The notes: a model not told the origin generated them from the letters alone. Numbered from the stretch's first letter, positions 9,025 to 19,301 are shown. The stretch: 64,000 nt of DNA from Rothia gullae (GCF_024294905.1 NZ_JANCOC010000002.1:142277-206276), one strand, 5' to 3'. Translations and numbers: made by a program.

Positions 9025-9878
9025 TAGCTTTCACGTCCCGCCAGCTCACGGGTCAGCTTAGCCACCGCCTCAACACCGCCAGAAGCCAAAGCCTTCACCA
9101 GCGCAGTACCGACAATCACACCGTCCGCATACTCTCCGATCTCCTCAACGTGAGCACGAGTCGAAACGCCCAGGCCCACGCACGCACGAGCGGAACCGGC
9201 AGCCTTAATGTCCGCAACCAGGGTGCGAGCCGCCTCCGACACGGAGGTGCGGGCACCGGTCACGCCCATCACCGACACGGCATACACGAAGCCGCTCGAC
9301 GCCTTCGCAATAGTCGCCAGACGCTCCGGTGAAGAAGACAGAGCAGCCAAGAAAATACGATCCAGACCGTACTCGTCAGAAGCCTCAAACCACGCCGACG
9401 CCTCATCAGGCACCAGGTCCGGGGTGATTATGCCCGCGCCACCGGCAACCGCCAAATCACGCGCAAAATTCTTCACACCGTAGGCCAGAACCGGGTTCCA
9501 GTACGTCATCACAACAACCACCGCGTCGGTCGCCTCGGTAATGCGGCGAACCGCCTCAAACAGCTGAGGAAGCTTGAAACCGTTTTCCAGCGCCACGCCG
9601 GTCGCCTTCTGAATCACCGGACCATCCATGACCGGATCAGAATAAGGAACGCCCAGCTCAATAATGTCCGCGCCGTTATTGCCCAGAGCAATCGCCGCGT
9701 CAATCGACTCATCCAGAGTCGGGAAGCCCACCGGCAGGTAGCCAATCAGCGCCGCACGGCCCTGCTTCTCGCACTCAGCCAGACGAGCCGCCAGAGGCGA
9801 CTGCGCATTCGGGACGGGGAAAGAACCATCCAGCACCGTAAAAGGTGCCGCCTGAGAAATAGCGTCCTGGTAGCTCAT
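9024..9878 (-). CDS. trpA: Tryptophan synthase alpha subunit
   Basis: Cleaves indole-3-glycerol phosphate to indole and glyceraldehyde 3-phosphate, and channels indole to TrpB in the alpha2-beta2 complex. The 284-residue TIM barrel has ALIGYLPVGFP, then ADIIELGVPYSDPVMDGP. That stretch carries the catalytic glutamate and the aspartate of the family signature. The phosphate-binding part near the C-terminus includes VGLGVST and GVIVGTALV. The gene overlaps trpB upstream (TAATG) and lgt downstream (TAATG), so the three form one operon. Confidence 0.97.
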   Translation of the reverse strand: MSYQDAISQAAPFTVLDGSFPVPNAQSPLAARLAECEKQGRAALIGYLPVGFPTLDESIDAAIALGNNGADIIELGVPYSDPVMDGPVIQKATGVALENGFKLPQLFEAVRRITEATDAVVVVMTYWNPVLAYGVKNFARDLAVAGGAGIITPDLVPDEASAWFEASDEYGLDRIFLAALSSSPERLATIAKASSGFVYAVSVMGVTGARTSVSEAARTLVADIKAAGSARACVGLGVSTRAHVEEIGEYADGVIVGTALVKALASGGVEAVAKLTRELAGRES

Positions 9879-11212
9879 TACTTAGCCTCACTTTCAGCCT
9901 GTGCGTTCTGTGCAGCGGATGCGGCAGCTTCCTTATTACCGGTCATCAGGGTCGAGGACGGAATCGCCTTACCCAGGCCGAACCACTTCAGCGCGGTCTC
10001 CATGTCCTTATCGCCACGACCGGACAGGCAGACAATCATCGTCTTCTCCCGTGCCGCCTGCGGATCCTCAGCAGCCCAACGCTGGCACACGCGCAACGCG
10101 CCCGCCAGAGCGTGGGAGGACTCAATCGCCGGGATAATACCCTCGGTGCGGCAGAGCAGACGCAGGGCGTCCATCGCCTCGGTATCAGTCACCGGCTCGT
10201 AGGTCACGCGACCAATATCGGACAGGTAGGAGTGCTCCGGACCCACGCCCGGGTAATCCAGACCAGCAGAAATCGAATGGGACTCAATGGTCTGGCCGTC
10301 CTCATCCTGCATCAGGTAGGTCATCGCGCCGTGCAGCATGCCCGGGCGGCCCAGAGTAATGGTCGCCGCGTGACGGCCGGTCTCCACGCCGTCGCCGCCA
10401 GCCTCAAAACCGTAAATCTCAACCGACGAATCGTCCAAGAACGCGTGGAACAGACCAATCGCGTTCGAACCGCCACCCACGCAGGCAGCAATACCATCGG
10501 GCAGGCGGCCGGTCTCAGCCAGAATCTGCTCGCGCGCCTCCTCACCGATAGCGTCGTGGAAGAAACGCACCATCGCCGGGAACGGGTGCGCACCCGCCGC
10601 AGTACCCAGCAGGTAGTGGGTGTTCTCAACGTTCGAAACCCAGTCGCGCAGTGCCTCATTAATGGCGTCCTTGAGGGTGCGAGAACCGTTCTGAACCGCA
10701 ATCACCTTCGCACCCAGCAGCTGCATACGAGCCACGTTCAGCGACTGACGCTCAGTGTCTTCCTCACCCATGTAGACCACGCACTCCATGCCGAACAGCG
10801 CAGCCGCAGTCGCAGTCGCAACACCGTGCTGACCCGCACCAGTCTCAGCAATCAGACGGGTCTTACCCATACGCTTAGCCAGCAGAGCCTGACCAATCAC
10901 GTTATTAATCTTGTGGCTACCCGTGTGGTTCAGGTCCTCACGCTTGAGGAACACACGCGCACCAGCGTGCTCAGAGAACTTCGGAACCTCAGTCAGCAGC
11001 GACGGACGGTTCGAATACTCAGCAGAAAGACGCTGGAACTCAGCAATGAACTCGGGGTCGTTCTTCGCCTCGTTAAAGGTTGCCTCAAGCTCATCCATGG
11101 CGGCAATCAGCGACTCGGGCATCCACCGCCCGCCGTACTCACCAAAATAGGGGCCGGGGGCATTCTTCAACGACTCGCCGTTGAGGAAAGCATCTGCCAG
11201 GTTCTCGCTCAT
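9878..11212 (-). CDS. trpB: Tryptophan synthase beta subunit
   Basis: A PLP enzyme that condenses indole with L-serine to give tryptophan. The 444-residue product is somewhat longer than usual because of an Ala/Glu-rich tail. The N-terminal [12 protein letters not shown] is typical of TrpB1. The PLP lysine lies in [10 protein letters not shown], the phosphate-binding loop is [10 protein letters not shown], and the catalytic glutamate region follows [10 protein letters not shown]. The ATG at 11212 is preferred over the GTG directly before it, because GAAGGA then has six-base spacing. It is the first gene of the trpB-trpA-lgt operon. trpE and trpC are not in the window, so the rest of the pathway must be encoded elsewhere. 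Confidence 0.97.
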   Translation of the reverse strand: MSENLADAFLNGESLKNAPGPYFGEYGGRWMPESLIAAMDELEATFNEAKNDPEFIAEFQRLSAEYSNRPSLLTEVPKFSEHAGARVFLKREDLNHTGSHKINNVIGQALLAKRMGKTRLIAETGAGQHGVATATAAALFGMECVVYMGEEDTERQSLNVARMQLLGAKVIAVQNGSRTLKDAINEALRDWVSNVENTHYLLGTAAGAHPFPAMVRFFHDAIGEEAREQILAETGRLPDGIAACVGGGSNAIGLFHAFLDDSSVEIYGFEAGGDGVETGRHAATITLGRPGMLHGAMTYLMQDEDGQTIESHSISAGLDYPGVGPEHSYLSDIGRVTYEPVTDTEAMDALRLLCRTEGIIPAIESSHALAGALRVCQRWAAEDPQAAREKTMIVCLSGRGDKDMETALKWFGLGKAIPSSTLMTGNKEAAASAAQNAQAESEAK

Positions 11213-11215
11213 CAC

Positions 11216-11540
11216 TATTCCTTCCCTGGATGGTTACCACCGGATGCGCACCGCGGGTAGGGCGGGGCATCAGGCCTGATCACAACGAAACACCACGCCA
11301 ACCGCGAATAGGGTGGGCGGTGTTCGCACATATCCCCCTATAGTACCCGGGCACGGGCAGTGACCTGTACCTTGAGGTGCACATGACCATTCCTAGGACA
11401 TGTGATGTTCGCCAGGGTGAGTGCGCCCGCGGGTATGGACGGCTCGCATGGGAAGGTTTAAACGCTGGGAAGGGGCAGGCGAGGCAGGGGCGCTCGGCAG
11501 GGGTGGGCAGGGTCGGGCAGGGTCTGGCAAGGGCGGCGAG
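11216..11540 (-). promoter_or_regulatory. trpB upstream region with a possible -10 box
   Basis: A TACTAT hexamer (minus strand, 11340-11345) could be the -10 element of trpBA-lgt; the -35 is weak. The only short frame after it has a single Trp codon, so there is no convincing Trp leader peptide. At 11479-11535, just past the smc stop, about five imperfect copies of a 10-base GGCAGGGTCG-like unit form a short tandem repeat. Confidence 0.35.
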
Positions 11541-14500
11541 CTACAGCAGCTCGCGCAACTCCTCCATCTGCTGAGAAAGCACCGTCGACACACCACCGCG
11601 CATCGACACCCCGTACAGAGTCTCCGCAATCTGCATCGTGCGCTTCTGATGCGTCACCACAATCAGCTGCGAACGCTCCCCCAGCTCACCAATCACCTGC
11701 AGCAGGCGCGAGAGGTTGCGGTCATCCAGCGCCGCTTCAACCTCATCGAGGGCGTAGAACGGCGATGGGCGAGACATATAAATCGCAATCAACAGCGCCA
11801 GCGAAGCAAGCGAACGCTCACCACCAGACAGCAGCGACAGGCGCTTAACCTTCTTACCCGCCGGGCGCGCGTGAATCTCCACACCCGAATTCAGCGGATC
11901 GGACGGGTCGTCAAGCTCCAGGTGGCCCTCGCCTCCCGGGAACAGGGTCTCAAAGATGCGGCGGTAGTGGGTGTTAATGTCCTCCATCGCGGCGGTGAAC
12001 ACCTCCGCAATGTGGCTACTGACCTCGTCCATGACCGTGTTCAGGTCGCGGCGGGTCGCCTTCAAATCCTCAATCTGCTGATTCAGGTAGGCGTGGCGTT
12101 CAGATAGCGCCTCGTACTCCTCCAGTGCCAGCGGGTTGATGGCGCCCAGCGCCTCCAGTTCGGCGCGGGTTGCCTTGAGGCGAGCGCGCACGCTCTCGGT
12201 GGAAGCTTCGGTAGTCTCTGATGCCGTTTCGGTAGCAGTATTTTCGGAGGCGGCGTTTTCGGAAGCCTCATCTGCGGGCACGTCAACCGGCAGCTGCTCG
12301 GAGTACTCCTCCTCCAGCTGCTCCAGGGTCAAACCAGTCACCAGGCGGGCACGCTCAGCCAGCGCCTGCACGCGCTCTTGCACGCGTGCCGCCTCCGTCT
12401 GGGTGCGCGCCAGCAGGGTAAGTGCCGCCGCGTGCGCCGCCTGCAAATCCTGCACCTCATCGTTCGTGTTGGTCAGGCCCTCCTGGGCGTTCTTCAGGGC
12501 GCCGCTCAGCTCGTGCAGCTGCTGCTCACGCTCGCTCACCTGCTCGGCAAGCACTTCACCCAGACGCTGGGCGCGGCGCTTAATTGTCGCCGCGGGAGCC
12601 TGCTCCCCCGTGCCCGCCAGGTAGGAATCCTCGCGGGTGCGCGCTGATTCGTAGGCGGTGCGCGCTTCGGCTACGGATTCCTCCGCGGCGGTGAGGCGCT
12701 CGTTCAGGCGGGCGCGCTCATTCTGAATGTTCTGCGCGGAGGCTTCCAGGGACTCCGCCTGGGCGCGGGCGCGGGCATGCTCGGCGCTCGCCACGCCCGC
12801 CGCCTTAGCTGCCTCGCGTTCTGCTTCGACCGCCGATTCTGCCGCGGCCTGAGCCTGCTGAACGGCCTGCTCGGCTTTATCCAGTTCGGAGCGGGTGCGG
12901 GTCACGACCTGGGAGGCGGCGCGGTACGCGGCAGCAAGTTCCAGAGGGCTGGCACCCTCAGCCGGGTAGAGCAAGCTGTAGCGGGTGTGCTCGGTGCCTG
13001 CGGGATCAAAAATACGCCACATAGTGCGCTGACCTGCGAGGGTATTCTCTGCGAGCAGCTGCAGGGCTTGCTCTGCGGAGGCGGCATCCGGCGCGAACAG
13101 CACCCCCGCCAGGCGCTCACCCAGCGCCGCGGTAACGCACGCCAGGGCGTGCTCGTCGATGCCGGCAAGCGCGGCGGCGTCCTCGCTGAGCGGTTCAATC
13201 ATCTCGGTTGCGGGGCAGATACCCAGCTCACGCAGCTCGGCGGCGCAGGATTCGGGCAGGGTGGTTTCGGGCAGGGTGGTTTCGGGCAGTTCTGTTGAAA
13301 GTTCCTTCGCGGCAGATTCGTTGCTTTCGTCCCCCTTATCACCGCGCAGGTGTGACACCTCGGTACCCTCAACCGGCACGCTCAACGCCGCGGTCGCCAG
13401 CGAGGTCAGCGCTGCAGATGCCGCACGCGCGTACTCGGGGTCAATCTGCACGGCATCCAGCACACGCAGCAGGCTCGCGCTCTCGCTTGAAGAATCCATG
13501 AGCTCGCCGGTCTCGGGGTCGAACACCGCCTCAGCAGATTCAGTGTCCAGTTCAGCGGGTGCTTCACCCAGGCTCTGGCCCAGTGCCTCACGCAGGGTTG
13601 CGGCGCGCTCAGCCGCCGCCGCGTAGGCGCGGGTCGCCTCCACCGCAGCGGCGCGGGTGGCATCCAGCTGGGCCTGCGCGCGGGCACGAGACTGCGCCGC
13701 CTCACCCGAGGCGCGCTCAGTCTGCGCCACCTCGGACGCCGCCTTCTCAACGTTCTTCAGCGCCGCATCGTAGCGTTCCTCAAAGCTGGCGTAGCTTTCC
13801 ACCGCGCGCGCTGCCTCTTCGCGGCGTTCCTCCAGCAGTTCCAGGGCGCGTTCGTATCCGGCGCGGGCGGCAGCGGTCGCCTCGGTCAGCTCCACACGGT
13901 AGGTGCGCACGCGCTCGGCTGCAATGGACTGCACGGTGCGCACACGCGCGGCGGACTCGCGCAGGGTCGACACAGCCTTCTGGCAGGCGGTGACCTCGGC
14001 ATTCAGGCGGTTCTGCTCCTGCTGATGCTTCGCGGACGCCGCACGCGCTGCCTCCAGCTGTTCTTTCAGGGTTTCGGCGCGGCGATTACCCTCCGTTTCT
14101 GATGCGAGAGCCTGCGCCTGCTCAGCCTGCAGAACACCCAGCTGACGAGCCAAAAGCACCGCCTCCAGCTGGCGGATGCGCGCCTGCAGCTGGCGTGCAG
14201 TCGCGGCGGATTCCGCTTGCTCGCTCAGCGGCTGCAGCTGCGAATCCAGCTCGGCAACCAGGTCGCTCAGGCGGGTAACGTTCGATGCCACAGACTCCAG
14301 CTTGCGGCTGGTCTTCTCCTGGCGGCGGCGGTACTTGACCACGCCCGCCGCCTGCTCAATCATGTCGCGGCGCTGCTGGGCGGTGGCGTGCAGAACCGCA
14401 TCCAGCTGACCCTGGCCGACGAGCACGTGCATCTGCTGACCCAGACCCGCCTCCGAGAGCAAATCCTGAATATCGGCAAGGCGCGCCGGGGAACCGTTAA

Positions 14501-14864
14501 TCTCGTACTCACTGCCGCCGGAGCGGAACATGGTGCGCGAAATCTGCACCCGATCAGCGGGAATGCTGAGGGTGCCGTCAGAATTATCGAAAGTCAGGGT
14601 GACTTTGGTGCGGCCCAGGGGCGCACGCTGGGCGCCGTCGCCCGAACCAGCCTCGCCGGAGCCCGCGAAGATAACGTCCTTCATGCTGCCGCCGCGCAGG
14701 CTCTTAGCGCCCTGCTCACCCATGACCCAGGCGAGCGCATCCAGCACATTGGATTTGCCGGAGCCGTTGGGGCCGACCACCGCGTTAATGCCGGGGGTGA
14801 ACTCAAAAGTGGTGGCGGAGGCGAAAGACTTGAACCCGCGCAGGGTCAGCGACATCAGATGCAC
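11541..14864 (-). CDS. smc: Chromosome segregation ATPase SMC
   Basis: The SMC subunit of the SMC-ScpAB condensin, which organises and segregates the chromosome. The 1107-residue product is slightly shorter than the usual ~1190. The N-terminal head has Walker A GPNGSGKS (31-38). Long Ala/Glu/Gln-rich coiled coils flank a hinge at about 470-640. The C-terminal head has the ABC signature LSGGERS (~1011) and Walker B FYALDEVEAALDD (~1034). The hinge region contains a 15-bp tandem repeat giving LPETT-LPETT-LPES (13253-13297). The GTG at 14864 is chosen because GAAAGG lies six bases upstream; an ATG three codons in is possible. In related genomes smc follows mutM; here the ole and toxin-antitoxin genes lie between them. 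Confidence 0.95.
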   Translation of the reverse strand: MHLMSLTLRGFKSFASATTFEFTPGINAVVGPNGSGKSNVLDALAWVMGEQGAKSLRGGSMKDVIFAGSGEAGSGDGAQRAPLGRTKVTLTFDNSDGTLSIPADRVQISRTMFRSGGSEYEINGSPARLADIQDLLSEAGLGQQMHVLVGQGQLDAVLHATAQQRRDMIEQAAGVVKYRRRQEKTSRKLESVASNVTRLSDLVAELDSQLQPLSEQAESAATARQLQARIRQLEAVLLARQLGVLQAEQAQALASETEGNRRAETLKEQLEAARAASAKHQQEQNRLNAEVTACQKAVSTLRESAARVRTVQSIAAERVRTYRVELTEATAAARAGYERALELLEERREEAARAVESYASFEERYDAALKNVEKAASEVAQTERASGEAAQSRARAQAQLDATRAAAVEATRAYAAAAERAATLREALGQSLGEAPAELDTESAEAVFDPETGELMDSSSESASLLRVLDAVQIDPEYARAASAALTSLATAALSVPVEGTEVSHLRGDKGDESNESAAKELSTELPETTLPETTLPESCAAELRELGICPATEMIEPLSEDAAALAGIDEHALACVTAALGERLAGVLFAPDAASAEQALQLLAENTLAGQRTMWRIFDPAGTEHTRYSLLYPAEGASPLELAAAYRAASQVVTRTRSELDKAEQAVQQAQAAAESAVEAEREAAKAAGVASAEHARARAQAESLEASAQNIQNERARLNERLTAAEESVAEARTAYESARTREDSYLAGTGEQAPAATIKRRAQRLGEVLAEQVSEREQQLHELSGALKNAQEGLTNTNDEVQDLQAAHAAALTLLARTQTEAARVQERVQALAERARLVTGLTLEQLEEEYSEQLPVDVPADEASENAASENTATETASETTEASTESVRARLKATRAELEALGAINPLALEEYEALSERHAYLNQQIEDLKATRRDLNTVMDEVSSHIAEVFTAAMEDINTHYRRIFETLFPGGEGHLELDDPSDPLNSGVEIHARPAGKKVKRLSLLSGGERSLASLALLIAIYMSRPSPFYALDEVEAALDDRNLSRLLQVIGELGERSQLIVVTHQKRTMQIAETLYGVSMRGGVSTVLSQQMEELRELL

Positions 14865-15173
14865 AAGGGGCCTTTCTGCAGAAGAACTGGTGTGTGCCGG
14901 GCACGTTCTATGGTGCGTGGCGGCATCCCTCTAGTGTACGCGGTGCGGCGGGCGGGCGGCGTGAACGTGCACGGGGTGAAGGGGGTTCAAAGTTCCTCAT
15001 TGTGCATCATCTTACGCGCGGGGTGAACGGGCGCGTTCATATTGGGCCTACGGATACGGGTTCGCCCGACCGGTGGGGTAGATTGGAATGAGCATCACAA
15101 ATTCTGCGGGGCCGCTGTGCGTATCCCCGCCGTCTTTGCATCCCACTGACTTCTATTTCCAAGGGCCACACCA
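14865..15173. promoter_or_regulatory. Divergent promoter region smc / oleA
   Basis: This 309-bp G-rich gap must carry promoters for smc (-) and the ole operon (+). A TAGATT hexamer near 15079 could be an ole -10 element; no clear -35 or operator was recognised. Confidence 0.35.
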
Positions 15174-16229
15174 TTGTTGAATGCACCCGCCGATAAGGTC
15201 GGCACGAACTCTGACATTCGCCACGCTAACGCAGCTCTGCTGTCTATTACCCATGAGCTGCCTCCGGAGGTCGTCACGAGCGACTACTTCGATGAGCAGC
15301 TGGCCCAAACCTATAAGCGTCTGCGCATGCCGAAGGGCCTGCTGGAGCGCCTTGCCGGCATTAGCACTCGCCGCGGCTGGGCTGAGGGCCAGACCTTCGA
15401 GGACGGCGTGGTTGCCGCAGCCGAGAAGGCTATCGAGCAGGCGGGTATTGACCGCTCCCAGATTGGCCTACTGATTAACGCTTCGGTGACTCGAGATAAC
15501 TTTGAGCCCGCCGTTTCGGTGGGTGTGCACGACCGCCTGGAACTACCGCGTCACGCCCTGAACTTCGATATTACGAACGCCTGCCTGGGCTTTGTGAACG
15601 CGATGACTGTCGCCTCCACCATGATTGATGCGGGCGCTATCGACTACGCCCTGATTGTCGCTGGCGAGGACCCCTCCCCGTGGCACCGTACCGCGGTGCG
15701 CATCCTGAACAACCCCGATTCGACCCGCGAGGATGTGCTGGCTCAGTTCGCGACCCTGACCCTCGGTTCGGGTGCGGCGGCGGCTGTGATTGGTCGCGCT
15801 GACCGCCATCCGGAGGGTCACCGCATCGTCGGTTCTGTGTCCCGCGCGGGCACTGAGCACCGTAACCTATGCATCGGTGGCGAGGCTGATCAGGGCATGA
15901 ACACTGACGCCGAGGGCCTGCTTAAGCACGGTCTGGAGCTGGTAGCACAGGCGTGGGAGCAGGCGCATCAGGATGGCTGGGAGTGGAACAATATGACCTC
16001 CTACGTGACCCATCAGATTTCTAACGCCCACACAAACGCCATTATTGAGGCGGTCGGTATTGAGCGTAAGCGTATCCCTATGACTTTCCCGAAGTGGGGC
16101 AATGTGGCTGCGGCGGCTCTGCCGATGACTCTCGCCGAGTGCGCGCCGACCTACACGGAAGGCGACCGTATTCTGTGCATGGGTGTGGGTTCTGGCCTGA
16201 ACACTGCCCTGCTTGAGATTCAGTGGTAA
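15174..16229 (+). CDS. oleA: OleA-type thiolase, head-to-head acyl-CoA condensing enzyme
   Basis: A thiolase-fold enzyme that joins two fatty acyl-CoAs by a non-decarboxylative Claisen condensation to a 2-alkyl-3-ketoacyl intermediate, the first step of bacterial long-chain olefin synthesis. The 351-residue product has the nucleophile Cys137 in FDITNACLGF. A second conserved acidic residue, Glu111, is in NFEPAVSV. The His is in THQISNAHT (His280) and the Asn in KWGNVAAAALP (Asn310). It resembles FabH, but the adjacent oleBC and oleD make OleA the better call. The start is TTG at 15174, with AAGGG eight bases upstream; a second TTG follows directly. It leads an apparent operon, with 57 bases to oleBC. 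Confidence 0.88.
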   Translation: MLNAPADKVGTNSDIRHANAALLSITHELPPEVVTSDYFDEQLAQTYKRLRMPKGLLERLAGISTRRGWAEGQTFEDGVVAAAEKAIEQAGIDRSQIGLLINASVTRDNFEPAVSVGVHDRLELPRHALNFDITNACLGFVNAMTVASTMIDAGAIDYALIVAGEDPSPWHRTAVRILNNPDSTREDVLAQFATLTLGSGAAAAVIGRADRHPEGHRIVGSVSRAGTEHRNLCIGGEADQGMNTDAEGLLKHGLELVAQAWEQAHQDGWEWNNMTSYVTHQISNAHTNAIIEAVGIERKRIPMTFPKWGNVAAAALPMTLAECAPTYTEGDRILCMGVGSGLNTALLEIQW

Positions 16230-16286
16230 CCCGTTAGCTTCTGCGGTAGACATTCACCGATTCGATCCGGAAGGATTCCCCCCAGC

Positions 16287-19200
16287 ATGCGCCATTTGAA
16301 CTTCCCTAAGGCTCAGCCCCCGTATAACCCGGAGGAATGGGCGGGCGTGAACCCGCGCTACTCCCACCTTCTGGAGGTGCCCACCTCCGCCCCCATTGAG
16401 CAGCGGGCGCAGCAGGCTGGCGCGCGCCGCTGGCACTACCTGGATAACCTTCCGGTGCTGGTCGAGCAGGGTTTGGAGCCAATCGGCACGATTCTGTGCG
16501 TACACGGTAACCCAACCTGGTCGTACCTGTGGCGTACCGTGCTGGATGCGGGCGTGAATGAGCGCGCCCCGTGGCGTGTGGTTGCAGTCGATCAGATTGA
16601 TATGGGTTATTCGGAGCGCACCCACCTGGATTTGGAGGGTGAGCGCCGCTCCCTGACCGACCGTATCGCTGACCTGGGTGATTTCACGAAAGAGCTCGGC
16701 CTGGATGAGACCGATAAGCCGCTCGTGACCCTCGCCCATGACTGGGGTGGGCTGGTGTCCTTTGGTTGGGCGCTGGAGCATCGTGAGATTCTTTCGGGCG
16801 TGATGCTGACGAACACCGCGGTCTACCATGACGGCATTGAGAATATCCCTGCCGCTCTGCGCCTGGCGTTGGGTGTACACGAGTGGGGTACTCACGATTC
16901 GACCGCGTTTATTGATGTGACCTTGGGTTTGGCTCAGAATGAGGGCCGCCTGCCCGCGCCGGGTTCTGCCGGTGCCGGGGCGATTGAAGGTGCCCTGCCG
17001 CAGCCGGTGGGTCAGCAGCCCAAACGCCTGTACCCGAGCCCTCTGAACGAGGCGATTTACCGTACGTACCGTGCGCCGTACGCTCATTCGGCGTGGCGTG
17101 AGGGTGTGCGTAATTTTGTGGGCGATATTCCGACCGGCACCGACATTCCTTCCTATACGCCGATGCAGCGTATTGCCGAGCAGATCCGTGACCTGGACGT
17201 GCCCGCGTTCTTCCAGTGGGGTACGAAGGACCCGGTGTTCCAGCGCCGCTACCTGTTTGACCTGATGGAGCGCATGCCGCAGGCGAAGGTGCACCGCTAC
17301 GAGAAGGCCTCGCACCTGGTCATTGAGGATTACGATATTGCCTCCCCCATGATTTCGTGGCTTGCGCAGACTTTCGGCACAAGGGAGGATGGCGCGCTGG
17401 TGCCCCCGCACAACGTTGAGGCGGAGCATCGTGCCGCCCGCGCGCGCCGCCACGGTCTGACTACCGGCGAGGGTACTGCCGCTGAGGGTACTGAAGGCGC
17501 TGAGGGCGCTGTTCCCGCGGCGTTCCGACCCATGCTCGCAGCCCTCACCGAACGCGCCAACGACGCCTCCACCGCCGTGGTGGACATGGACCCCAAGGGT
17601 GACGGCACCTCCGTGGCTGTGACCCTGACCTGGGCTGAGCTGAACCAGCACGTCAACGCCGCAGCGACCCGCCTGCACGCCCTGGGTGTGCGTCCGGGCG
17701 ACCGCGTGAACCTGATGGTGCCTCCGGGTGCCCGTCTGACCACCTTGATTTACGCCTGCATGAAGCTGGGCGCTGTCATTGTGGTGGCTGATACCGGTCT
17801 GGGTATTCCGGGTCTGACTCGCGCGTTGAAGGGCGCTAACCCGAGCTTCCTGGTGGGTATTCCCGCCGCGCTCAGTGCCGCCCGTACCCTGCTGTGGCCG
17901 GGTGTGCGTATTTCTGTGGAGCCGCTGGGTTCGGTGCAGGAGAAGCTGTTGGGCGTTGCCGGTTCGGTGTTTACCGCGCCCGCCGCTGAGGGTACTCCGG
18001 GTGCGCCGGTGCCCACCCCGACCGTGGTGGAGTTCCCCTCCCCTGTACCGGATGCTGATGCGGCGGTGCTGTACACCTCCGGTTCGACCGGCCCGGCTAA
18101 GGGTGTGGTATACACGCAGCGTCAGCTGGCGGGTATGCGTGATGCCATTGCGAATACGTACGGTTTTGCGCCCGGTAGCGGCCTGGTGGCTGGCTTCGCG
18201 CCGTTTGCGCGGTTGGGCCCGGCGCTGGGTGCTACCAGCGTGACCCCGACGATGGATGTGACCCGCCCGAAGACTCTGACGGCTTCGGCTCTGGCATCGG
18301 CTGCGGCGGCTATTGATGCGTCGGTCGTGTTTGCGTCCCCCGCCGCCCTGGTGAATGTGGTGGCGACCGCCGATGAGCTGAACGCTGAGCAGCGTGCGGC
18401 GTTGGCTAAGGTTCAGACCGTGCTGAGTGCTGGCGCGCCGATTCCCGTGCCGCTGCTGGAGGCGCTCTCCGCCCTGGTGCCGAATGCCTCCCTGCACACC
18501 CCGTACGGCATGACCGAGGGTCTGCCGGTGACCGATGTGTCTTTCGAGATGATTCGCCAGGCGATTGCTGAGGGTACCCCGAATGCTGCCGGTGAGGTGC
18601 TTGACCCGTTCGCCCGTGACGGCGTGTGCGTTGGTTTTGCGGTGTACGGTGCGGCGGTGGCTATTGCGCCGCTGCTGCAGGACGGTTCGGTGGCGGATGA
18701 ACTGACCCATGAGCCGGGTGTGACCGGTGAGATTCTGGTGTCGGCACCGCATGTGAAGGACCGCTACGACACCCTGTGGGTGACTGAGGAGCAGTCCATT
18801 AGCACTCCGGGTTGGCATCATACCGGTGACGTCGGACACCTGGACGCTTCGGGTCGCCTGTGGATTGAGGGTCGCCTCGCGCACGTGCTGCTGACTTCGC
18901 AGGGCGTGCTGACCCCGGTTGCGGCTGAGCAGTCCGCCGAGTCCCTACCCGAGGTTCGCCGTGCCGCCCTGGTCGCTGTGGGTCCTGCCGGTACTGCGGC
19001 ACCGGTACTGGTCATTGAGGCTTCCGCGAATACTGCCGCGTTGGAGGCGCGCCAGTCGGCATCGGGTCTCAAGCGTGCCCTGCTCGATCGTGTGCCGGGT
19101 GCTCGCCGCTTCCCCATTGCGGAGGGTGTGGCACCCTTCGAGCTGTCGCAGCTGGTGCGTCAGAAGGTTGCCGAGGATACCGGCGTGGAACTTGCCGCGG

Positions 19201-19301
19201 TGCTGGTGGTGCACGAGCATCCGACCGATATTCGCCATAATTCGAAGATTGACCGCCCCGCCCTGGGTGAGTGGGCGTCGAAGGTCCTGGCGGGGGCGTA
19301 A
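16287..19301 (+). CDS. oleBC: OleBC fusion: beta-lactone decarboxylase plus beta-lactone synthetase
   Basis: A two-domain 1004-residue protein. Residues ~1-380 form an alpha/beta-hydrolase of the haloalkane-dehalogenase type (OleB). It has HGNPTW (73-78, oxyanion hole) and the nucleophile Asp152 in AHDWGG. It should decarboxylate a cis-beta-lactone to the alkene. A linker rich in Ala/Glu/Gly (~385-415) leads to an ANL-superfamily AMP-forming domain (OleC). That domain has the P-loop TSGSTGPAKG (~596-605), YGMTEG and a C-terminal SKIDRPALGEW lysine region. It should close the beta-hydroxy acid to the beta-lactone using ATP. OleB-OleC fusions are known from actinobacteria such as Micrococcus luteus. 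The start ATG has GGAAGGA about 11 bases upstream. The gene is translated between oleA and oleD. Confidence 0.9.
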   Translation: MRHLNFPKAQPPYNPEEWAGVNPRYSHLLEVPTSAPIEQRAQQAGARRWHYLDNLPVLVEQGLEPIGTILCVHGNPTWSYLWRTVLDAGVNERAPWRVVAVDQIDMGYSERTHLDLEGERRSLTDRIADLGDFTKELGLDETDKPLVTLAHDWGGLVSFGWALEHREILSGVMLTNTAVYHDGIENIPAALRLALGVHEWGTHDSTAFIDVTLGLAQNEGRLPAPGSAGAGAIEGALPQPVGQQPKRLYPSPLNEAIYRTYRAPYAHSAWREGVRNFVGDIPTGTDIPSYTPMQRIAEQIRDLDVPAFFQWGTKDPVFQRRYLFDLMERMPQAKVHRYEKASHLVIEDYDIASPMISWLAQTFGTREDGALVPPHNVEAEHRAARARRHGLTTGEGTAAEGTEGAEGAVPAAFRPMLAALTERANDASTAVVDMDPKGDGTSVAVTLTWAELNQHVNAAATRLHALGVRPGDRVNLMVPPGARLTTLIYACMKLGAVIVVADTGLGIPGLTRALKGANPSFLVGIPAALSAARTLLWPGVRISVEPLGSVQEKLLGVAGSVFTAPAAEGTPGAPVPTPTVVEFPSPVPDADAAVLYTSGSTGPAKGVVYTQRQLAGMRDAIANTYGFAPGSGLVAGFAPFARLGPALGATSVTPTMDVTRPKTLTASALASAAAAIDASVVFASPAALVNVVATADELNAEQRAALAKVQTVLSAGAPIPVPLLEALSALVPNASLHTPYGMTEGLPVTDVSFEMIRQAIAEGTPNAAGEVLDPFARDGVCVGFAVYGAAVAIAPLLQDGSVADELTHEPGVTGEILVSAPHVKDRYDTLWVTEEQSISTPGWHHTGDVGHLDASGRLWIEGRLAHVLLTSQGVLTPVAAEQSAESLPEVRRAALVAVGPAGTAAPVLVIEASANTAALEARQSASGLKRALLDRVPGARRFPIAEGVAPFELSQLVRQKVAEDTGVELAAVLVVHEHPTDIRHNSKIDRPALGEWASKVLAGA

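Noticed and set aside
11216-11400. Trp attenuator leader upstream of trpB
   Set aside because: The only short frame has one Trp codon, and no terminator/antiterminator pair was seen.
13253-13297. LPETT motifs suggesting sortase substrates
   Set aside because: They lie inside the hinge of cytoplasmic SMC, with no signal peptide, membrane helix or basic tail.
16254-18884. An 870-codon open frame antisense to oleBC
   Set aside because: It is Arg/His/Gln-rich shadow sequence opposite a gene with clear catalytic motifs. There is no start signal and no recognisable domain.
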